From Nitrospirota bacterium (GTDB taxonomy: Bacteria; Nitrospirota; Thermodesulfovibrionia; Thermodesulfovibrionales; Dissulfurispiraceae), in contig JADFXU010000021.1 in the NCBI GenBank assembly GCA_015233365.1, positions 1 through 44,943 of the forward strand: 44,943 nt of DNA. The letters run 5' to 3'. The notes beneath the pieces are model-generated. The model was not told the origin of the DNA. It saw only the letters and a program-made list of their open reading frames with translations, and searched no databases. This document shows, one piece after another, positions 40,619-44,943 of this stretch (position 1 is its first letter; each line of letters starts with the position of its first letter). The position numbers and the translations under genes were made by a program.

Positions 40619-40755
40619 TTCTGATTGCCTCTTGTTATTACATGATAGAGGCTCCCTCAAATTCTATCCCCGGTTTCCGCGCCATGGAAAACAGATTAAC
40701 AACCATCCTCTCAAATGTGTTAAAAATCAATAGTCACGTCTGACCCCGGATTGCC

Positions 40756-40784
40756 GAATTTAGGTGAGGCGTCACCCGGAATTC
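40756..40784. repeat. Imperfect hairpin downstream of the HEPN gene
   Basis: GAATT and GGTGA pair with TCACC and AATTC around a GGCG loop, with a small internal bulge (TA against CGG). It lies 8 bp past the HEPN stop codon. There is no T tract on the minus strand, so it may be a weak transcript end or a structural feature of the inserted cassette. The rest of 40619-40755 shows no gene. Confidence 0.35.
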
Positions 40785-40791
40785 CGATCAC

Positions 40792-41184
40792 TTAGTGAGA
40801 ATTTCTCAGGTGAAGTATCGCTCTTATTCTCGTCCTCACCTCTCGGCAGACAGATACCGCTTTCTTAGCAAGTTCCTTATCGGCCATTTCACCGGGATAG
40901 CGATAATCAATGGCAAAAGCATTCAGCGCTATCAGTGCAGGTCTCAACCTTTCAGTCAGGGGATTGACTGTGATAATCTTATCAAGCAAAGCGGAAAGAT
41001 TATGAGTCTTACCAAACTCGATAGCATTCTCCTGAAGAACTGCTTTCAAGTATTTCTCGGCACATTGTTGAGCATGAAAACACGCGGCATCGTAGTTTGG
41101 AGATTTCCTTGCCCGGATTTCGCGCAATGCCGTGGCAAAATCACCTTCTGCTTTGGAAATCCACTCTTTAGTGAGGGGTTGCAT
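40792..41184 (-). CDS. HEPN-domain protein (putative toxin of HEPN/MNT pair)
   Basis: A 130-residue all-helical HEPN protein: WISKAEGDFATALREIRARKSPNYDAACFHAQQCAEKYLKAVLQENAIEFGKTHNLSALL, then an acidic helix and DYRYPGE, the usual end of the PF05168-type fold. HEPN/MNT pairs include toxin-antitoxin systems where the MNT enzyme AMPylates the HEPN RNase; the R-x4-6-H catalytic motif is not obvious here, so activity is uncertain. The start overlaps the MNT gene by 17 bp. Confidence 0.85.
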   Translation of the reverse strand: MQPLTKEWISKAEGDFATALREIRARKSPNYDAACFHAQQCAEKYLKAVLQENAIEFGKTHNLSALLDKIITVNPLTERLRPALIALNAFAIDYRYPGEMADKELAKKAVSVCREVRTRIRAILHLRNSH

Positions 41185-41671
41185 AGAGGACTTTCCCCTT
41201 CTTGAGAACTTCGCGCATGAAAAAGTCGTTTTGGGCGATTCGTGTTTTAACTTGTTGAGGAGTGCGGACTATTAAGTCTATAGGGAAAGGTGGTTTTACT
41301 TTTTCTAGTATTTCGATCGCCTTAAAGGCTGCTTTTCCTTTGAACTGCATAATGATAAGAACATCGACATCCGATTCTTCAACAGGATGGCCATAGGCAT
41401 AAGAGCCAAAGAGAATAATCTGTTGGGGCCGATACTCTCGAACGATGCGTTCTTTGACGATATTGATCTTTCTTAAAACATCTATTCTCCACATTTTACC
41501 CGAATCAACTGACGCACTAATTCTTCGCACGGAACGCACCTCTGCAACTGCCTTTTTCACGTCTTCTGCGATTTCCTTCTCCGAGAAACGGACATTTGTT
41601 TTCCCTGCTTCTCGCAGAGCATGTCCAAAACATCTTTGCCAGGCCGTGCCTTTCCGTTTCGCTTTATCCAT
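41168..41671 (-). CDS. MNT nucleotidyltransferase with antitoxin-like N-terminal extension
   Basis: A 167-residue protein from ATG 41671. The MNT core begins near MWRIDVLRKINIVKERIV and has GSYAYGHPVEESDVDVLI, the GS-x10-DxD catalytic signature of pol-beta-type minimal nucleotidyltransferases. About 59 residues precede it (GTAWQRCFGHALREAGKTN, then EKEIAEDVKKAVAEVRSVRR) and resemble short helical antitoxins. Start at ATG 41494 would give only the MNT domain; the sequence before it looks coding, so I prefer the long form. The frame further upstream is antisense to comM and was excluded. Confidence 0.8.
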   Translation of the reverse strand: MDKAKRKGTAWQRCFGHALREAGKTNVRFSEKEIAEDVKKAVAEVRSVRRISASVDSGKMWRIDVLRKINIVKERIVREYRPQQIILFGSYAYGHPVEESDVDVLIIMQFKGKAAFKAIEILEKVKPPFPIDLIVRTPQQVKTRIAQNDFFMREVLKKGKVLYATPH

Positions 41672-41698
41672 TATTCTTACTCTACCATTTTTTTGTAA

Positions 41699-41733
41699 TT
41701 TACACCTGTCCTCTATCGAGCATGCGGTACTGT
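41699..41733. repeat. Right copy of the 35-bp direct repeat, at the comM 3' end
   Basis: The copy that forms the true end of comM: on the minus strand CAGTACCGCATGC leads through the last ten codons to TAA at 41702-41700. It is identical to 40584-40618. The MNT start codon lies 28 bp inside the bracketed segment. Confidence 0.7.
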
Positions 41734-43232
41734 ATGGCCTCGGAGATGTGGCCGCTTCCAATCGCGTCGGCGCCGTCCAGGTCTGCCACTGTACGCGCAA
41801 CTTTCAGTATCCTTGAATACGCGCGAGCACTTAGGTTGAGCCGCTGCATCGCTGTGTCCAGCAGGCCGTGTGCATCAGATGAAAGACCGCAGTATTTTTT
41901 TATGTGCCGTGTCTTCATCTGTCCGTTGGCGAATATCTTATCGCCTTTGAACCTTTTTAACTGCCGCTCCCTCGCTTCAGTCACCCGCTGCCGTATCAGT
42001 TCCGACCGCTCCCCGGAATAGTCACCGGACAATTCCTTGTAAGGTACTGACGGCACGTTTACATGAATATCGATGCGGTCCATAAGTGGCCCCGATATTT
42101 TTGACCTGTAGCGATTCGTCATAGCAGGCGTACAAGTACATTGATGCTTGAGATCACCAAGGTAACCGCAAGGGCAGGGATTCATTGCTGCAACAAGCAC
42201 AAATTGCGCGGGATACGTAACAGAAGCCATAACCCTCGAGACTGAGACAATACCGTTTTCGAGCGGCTGCCGCAGTACTTCGAGAACGTTTCTTTTAAAT
42301 TCGGGAAGTTCATCGAGAAATAATATGCCGTGATGTGCCAGGGAGACTTCCCCGGGACGAGGGGTTTGCCCGCCGCCGATTAATGCAATATCCGAAATAG
42401 TATGATGCGGCGCCCTGAAAGTTCTGGTTGCAAGAAGGGATTGGCCGTTTTTCAGGAGACCGGAGATGCTGTGTATTTTTGTGACTTCGAGCGCCTCGTC
42501 AAATGTCATGGGAGGCAATACCGAGGGAAGGCGTTTGGCAAGCATTGTCTTCCCGCTGCCGGGAGGCCCGATCATCAGGATATTATGAGAGCCCGCTGCT
42601 GCCACTTCCAGCGCCCGCTTCGCGTATTCCTGTCCTTTTACGTCTGAAAAATCATCCTCATAAATTGAACTTTCCGCCATTGCGCCGGACGTGTCGATGA
42701 CGAACGGTTTTCTTTCGGAAATGCCTCCCAGGAACTCCGCGGCCTCAGGCAGGCTTCCCATGTTATAAATACCGATGCCTTCGACAACCGCCGCTTCGGC
42801 AGCGTTTTCCCCGGGCAGGAGCACGCCTTTCAATCCCAGCCTTTTCGCTTCGAGCGCAATAGAGAGACCTCCCCTGATCGGTTTTATTTTGCCGTCGAGT
42901 GAAAGTTCGCCCGCAACTATAAAGCTATCCAGCGAGCCGGTCGTAATGACGCCCTCTGCTGCAATGATGCCGACAGCAATAGGCAGATCAAAGGACGAAC
43001 CCTCTTTTTTAAGGTCTGCGGGGGCCAAATTGACGGTGATCTGTTTCAAAGGAAAATTAAAGCCGATATTTTTCAGAGCCGCCTTTATCCTGTCGCGGCT
43101 CTCTTTAACTGCAGCATCGGGAAGCCCCACAATCGAGAAGTGGGGGAGACCTTTGCCTGAAATGTCTACTTCGACTTCGACAAGATGGGCATCAATGCCT
43201 ATAACATGCGCACTTAGAACCTTGGAAAGCAT
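41700..43232 (-). CDS. comM: YifB/ComM-family Mg-chelatase-like AAA+ ATPase
   Basis: A 510-residue protein from ATG 43232 (MLSKVLSAHVIGIDAHLVEVEVDISGKGL); the TTG eight codons upstream is less likely. The N-terminal domain (FSIVGLPDAAVKESRDRIKAALKN, VNLAPADLKKEGSSFDLPIA) resembles the Lon substrate-binding fold. The AAA+ part has IGPPGSGKTMLAKRLPS, LFLDELPEF and the zinc-like CPCGYLGDLKHQCTCT, and a C-terminal Mg_chelatase_C domain (RLNLSARAYSRILKVARTVADLDG). ComM is a hexameric helicase for branch migration in natural transformation, in keeping with the type IV pilus genes. Confidence 0.93.
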   Translation of the reverse strand: MLSKVLSAHVIGIDAHLVEVEVDISGKGLPHFSIVGLPDAAVKESRDRIKAALKNIGFNFPLKQITVNLAPADLKKEGSSFDLPIAVGIIAAEGVITTGSLDSFIVAGELSLDGKIKPIRGGLSIALEAKRLGLKGVLLPGENAAEAAVVEGIGIYNMGSLPEAAEFLGGISERKPFVIDTSGAMAESSIYEDDFSDVKGQEYAKRALEVAAAGSHNILMIGPPGSGKTMLAKRLPSVLPPMTFDEALEVTKIHSISGLLKNGQSLLATRTFRAPHHTISDIALIGGGQTPRPGEVSLAHHGILFLDELPEFKRNVLEVLRQPLENGIVSVSRVMASVTYPAQFVLVAAMNPCPCGYLGDLKHQCTCTPAMTNRYRSKISGPLMDRIDIHVNVPSVPYKELSGDYSGERSELIRQRVTEARERQLKRFKGDKIFANGQMKTRHIKKYCGLSSDAHGLLDTAMQRLNLSARAYSRILKVARTVADLDGADAIGSGHISEAIQYRMLDRGQV

Positions 43233-43310
43233 TTTTTTCAGTAAACCTCTTTTCAAGCATTTCTAAAGCAAAAGTATAACAGATTTCGCCGCATCGTACA
43301 GAGGGAAATG

Positions 43311-43532
43311 TTATGCATTCATTAATTCTAATTTTTCTTTTGTAACATTGGGCAATCGCACAGGAGCAAAGAACTTGTCAGGATACAAATAATCATCGCC
43401 TGATTCATCAATGACTCTTATCTGATGATGTTTTTCGGCCATCCTGTCAGACAACACTTCGTACAGTTTTCTTATCTCCAGCGAAGATTTATAGCCGCGA
43501 TTATCGACGCATATCATAAAATGTTTTCTCAT
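43311..43532 (-). CDS. Conserved small hypothetical protein (73 aa), second gene of a two-gene cassette
   Basis: A 73-residue protein: MRKHFMICVDNRGYKSSLEIRK with YEVLSDRMAEKHHQIRVIDESGDDYLYPDKFFAPVRLP. I recognise the pattern C-V/I-D-N-x-x-Y-x-x-S-L-E-x-x-K-x-Y and VIDESGxDYLYP from small hypothetical proteins in many bacteria, with no assigned function. GGAG lies upstream of the ATG and the start is 10 bp after the partner gene. Size, pairing and nearness to a transposase fit an antitoxin or accessory protein. Confidence 0.7.
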   Translation of the reverse strand: MRKHFMICVDNRGYKSSLEIRKLYEVLSDRMAEKHHQIRVIDESGDDYLYPDKFFAPVRLPNVTKEKLELMNA

Positions 43533-43542
43533 GGTCGTCTCC

Positions 43543-43773
43543 TCATAAATATTTTTTGATTTTTATTTCTTTTTTCCCTATACCATGTCCCTCGTACCAA
43601 TGGACTTCTGCCTCAATAACAGCACCATCTTCCAGTTCTACGTGGCAAATGCCTTTCATTTTTCTCCAGTTCGCTTTTCCGTATATCTTGGTTAGTCTGT
43701 TTAAATTATTTATCCCATGCCCTGTTGAAATGGTTTCAATATCCCGAATTGCTCCTTTTATCCGGAAGTGCAT
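43543..43773 (-). CDS. Conserved small basic hypothetical protein (76 aa), first gene of a two-gene cassette
   Basis: A 76-residue protein starting at MHFRIKGAIRDIETISTGHG; the frame extends 25 codons upstream into low-quality sequence and was cut there. The core is basic: RLTKIYGKANWRKMKGICHVELEDG then AEVHWYEGHGIGKKEIKIK. The W-R-K-x-K-G and EVHWYExHGIGKKExKIK blocks recur in small proteins of many genomes, often beside a partner like the next gene. The compact, basic form resembles small toxins or RNA-binding proteins; function unknown. Confidence 0.68.
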   Translation of the reverse strand: MHFRIKGAIRDIETISTGHGINNLNRLTKIYGKANWRKMKGICHVELEDGAVIEAEVHWYEGHGIGKKEIKIKKYL

Positions 43774-43844
43774 TTTTAATTTTAACTGTTTTTTTAAATA
43801 TTTTCTCAAACCCCATAGTAAGCTTGGTGAGGGTAAGCTTGGGG

Positions 43845-44777
43845 TCACGCTTGAATACGGGAATTTAATAACTTAACAGACTGATTCACCGCATTCCGTC
43901 CCTTATCGCTATCAGACATACGCGCCAGCTTGGACACCGAAGACGATTCTCTCTTAAGAACATCCGTTAAATCGACCAACTTATACCCAACTTCTCTGCA
44001 CACGCTTACCAGCAGACCGCGCGCAAAAACAACCTCTGACTTCCTGCTCCGTGAAATAATTGCCTCCCGGCTTATTCCCGTCATCTCTTCAACGACCTTG
44101 AAGACCCTCTGAAAAGACGGTTTTCTCCTATGTTTTTCCGGTTCCGCTAACTTTTCTCCCACTTCATCCGCGAATTTCTCATCCCCGAGTATCTGTTGGT
44201 CCATGGTCGTGTAGTATGAATCGTCTCTGCCGGCTCCAACCGCTTCATCAATAAACCCCTTGTAAAGCCGTCGCGCCAGAAGGACGCTCTCAGAAAAGAG
44301 CCTGAGAACCCGATTAGTCTCCGCCAGTCCTTTTCCCAATCCAAGATACTCGCTGTGGCTGCTCCATAAATACTCATGAGGCAGAGATACAATATTTGCA
44401 CGCACCGGATTCAGGTGAATGTATCTCACTAATCCTAAAAGGTACTCGTCACGATCACAGAGGATGGCCTTGTACCTGCCTTGAAAGAGGTGTCCGACCT
44501 TGCCATACCGCCTGTTGAAGTAACGGGTGTAAGTGAAATTTATAAGCTGCATGATTTTGGAGACAGGCGACTTCGGCGTCTCGATTAATAAATGGACATG
44601 ATTGGACATGAGGACATAAGCGTATAGAATAAAACCGGTCTTTCCCTTGTAATGAGAGACTCGTGAAAGATACTCAAGCCGGTCCTGTTCATCGAGAAAA
44701 ATATCCTGACGATGATTCCCCCGGACAATGACATGATAGAAAGCCCCCGGAAATTCAAGGCGCGGTGGTCTTGCCAT
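43845..44777 (-). CDS. Y1-type (REP-associated tyrosine) transposase with DnaA-like C-terminal domain
   Basis: A 310-residue protein from ATG 44777 (MARPPRLEFPGAFYHVIVRGN, the usual start of this family). The HUH motif is His60-Val-His62 in LMSNHVHLLIE, and the segment YTRYFNRRYGKVGHLFQGRYKA holds the candidate catalytic Tyr. The chain continues RYIHLNPVRA and WSSHSEYLG. The C-terminal third (VFKVVEEMTGISREAIISR, RGLLVSVCREVGYKLVDL) resembles the DnaA C-terminal DNA-binding domain, as in longer members. Such enzymes mobilise short REP-like hairpins as single strands. Confidence 0.9.
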   Translation of the reverse strand: MARPPRLEFPGAFYHVIVRGNHRQDIFLDEQDRLEYLSRVSHYKGKTGFILYAYVLMSNHVHLLIETPKSPVSKIMQLINFTYTRYFNRRYGKVGHLFQGRYKAILCDRDEYLLGLVRYIHLNPVRANIVSLPHEYLWSSHSEYLGLGKGLAETNRVLRLFSESVLLARRLYKGFIDEAVGAGRDDSYYTTMDQQILGDEKFADEVGEKLAEPEKHRRKPSFQRVFKVVEEMTGISREAIISRSRKSEVVFARGLLVSVCREVGYKLVDLTDVLKRESSSVSKLARMSDSDKGRNAVNQSVKLLNSRIQA

Positions 44778-44823
44778 CGAATAATTATACCCTGATATAT
44801 TCCTGTTTTCAAGCCTGCGAATT

Positions 44824-44878
44824 GCATCATCTAAAATCACGTCCAAACTGATTCGTTGCATCATATAAAAATCACGTC
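44824..44878. repeat. Near-identical 20/21-bp tandem direct repeats upstream of the Y1 transposase
   Basis: GCATCATCTAAAATCACGTC (44824-44843) recurs at 44858-44878 with one substitution and one extra A, period 34 bp. It lies just before the transposase start codon, where a promoter or element end would be. Confidence 0.55.
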
Positions 44879-44934
44879 GAAATAGTTTTTTCTGTTAGGC
44901 CCATACTGACCGGAGTAATTTCTAGGAGGAAGGT

Positions 44935-44943
44935 ATGGGACTA
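44935..44943 (+). CDS. Start of a gene that runs off the window
   Basis: Only ATG GGA CTA is visible. A strong ribosome site, AGGAGG at 44924-44929, lies 5 nt upstream. The start is also part of an inverted repeat (CCCATAC at 44900-44906 with GTATGGG at 44933-44939). The product cannot be named. Confidence 0.4.

Noticed and set aside
41672..41800. N-terminal extension of the MNT protein
   Set aside because: It is antisense to the comM 3' end and rich in codons dictated by comM; the start at 41671 lies just inside the inserted segment.
41699..43232. comM disrupted by a resistance-island type insertion
   Set aside because: Known comM islands interrupt the middle of the gene; here comM is full length and the insertion lies at its very end.

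Overview
The window reads as chromosomal DNA of moderate G+C from a Gram-negative bacterium. The outer-membrane and lipid A genes (bamA, skp, lpxD, fabZ, lpxA, lpxI), a type IV pilus set, orphan flagellar-export homologues and small anaerobe-type genes (a CooT-like nickel protein, DUF3842) fit an anaerobic or facultative lineage such as Nitrospirota or Desulfobacterota. I cannot fix the phylum from sequence alone. Most genes sit in compact operons with 1-30 bp overlaps.

Layout. 1-0.9 kb: the end of a TorD/NarJ-type chaperone and a mazEF pair. 1.1-2.5 kb: three tandem Hsp20 genes. 2.6-2.8 kb: a 215-bp MITE-like element with perfect 32-bp inverted ends. 2.8-7.1 kb (minus): PIN-PhoH, an endonuclease III-like protein, orphan FlhB-like and FliK-like genes, the last two separated by a second hairpin-rich repeat. 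7.2-11.2 kb (plus): serS, then DUF3842, cooT-like, HD phosphohydrolase and lipoate ligase genes. 11.0-18.0 kb (minus): bamA-skp-lpxD-fabZ-lpxA-lpxI and a membrane protein gene, the outer-membrane assembly and lipid A operon. 18.1-27.4 kb (minus): a glycan operon with three GT4 transferases, asnB, a methyltransferase, a polyprenyl-phosphate-mannose-type synthase, a TPR-like membrane protein and a DUF2723 transferase. It lies directly downstream of pilA. 27.5-32.0 kb: pilA, pilS, pilR and pilC, with a sigma-54 promoter for pilA and palindromic upstream sites. 32.0-33.4 kb (minus): ECF sigma factor, small membrane protein and Spy/CnrX-like periplasmic protein, resembling a Cnr-type signalling module. 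33.4-34.0 kb: an apparently frameshifted small gene and a 21-codon sORF. 34.0-38.2 kb (plus): a MacAB-like ABC efflux operon. 38.3-40.6 kb: GNAT, cupin and purine permease genes. 40.6-43.2 kb: a HEPN/MNT cassette flanked by perfect 35-bp direct repeats that duplicate the 3' end of comM. 43.3-44.9 kb: a two-gene small-protein cassette, a Y1 (REP-associated type) transposase and the start of a further gene.

The most interesting points are: (i) the HEPN/MNT cassette apparently inserted at the comM 3' end; (ii) a possible O-mannosylation pathway linked to pilA; (iii) the pilA/pilS control region, where palindromes overlap the pilS promoter; (iv) several genes whose -10 box sits 5-13 nt from the start codon without a Shine-Dalgarno, suggesting leaderless mRNAs; and (v) two short non-autonomous repeat elements.
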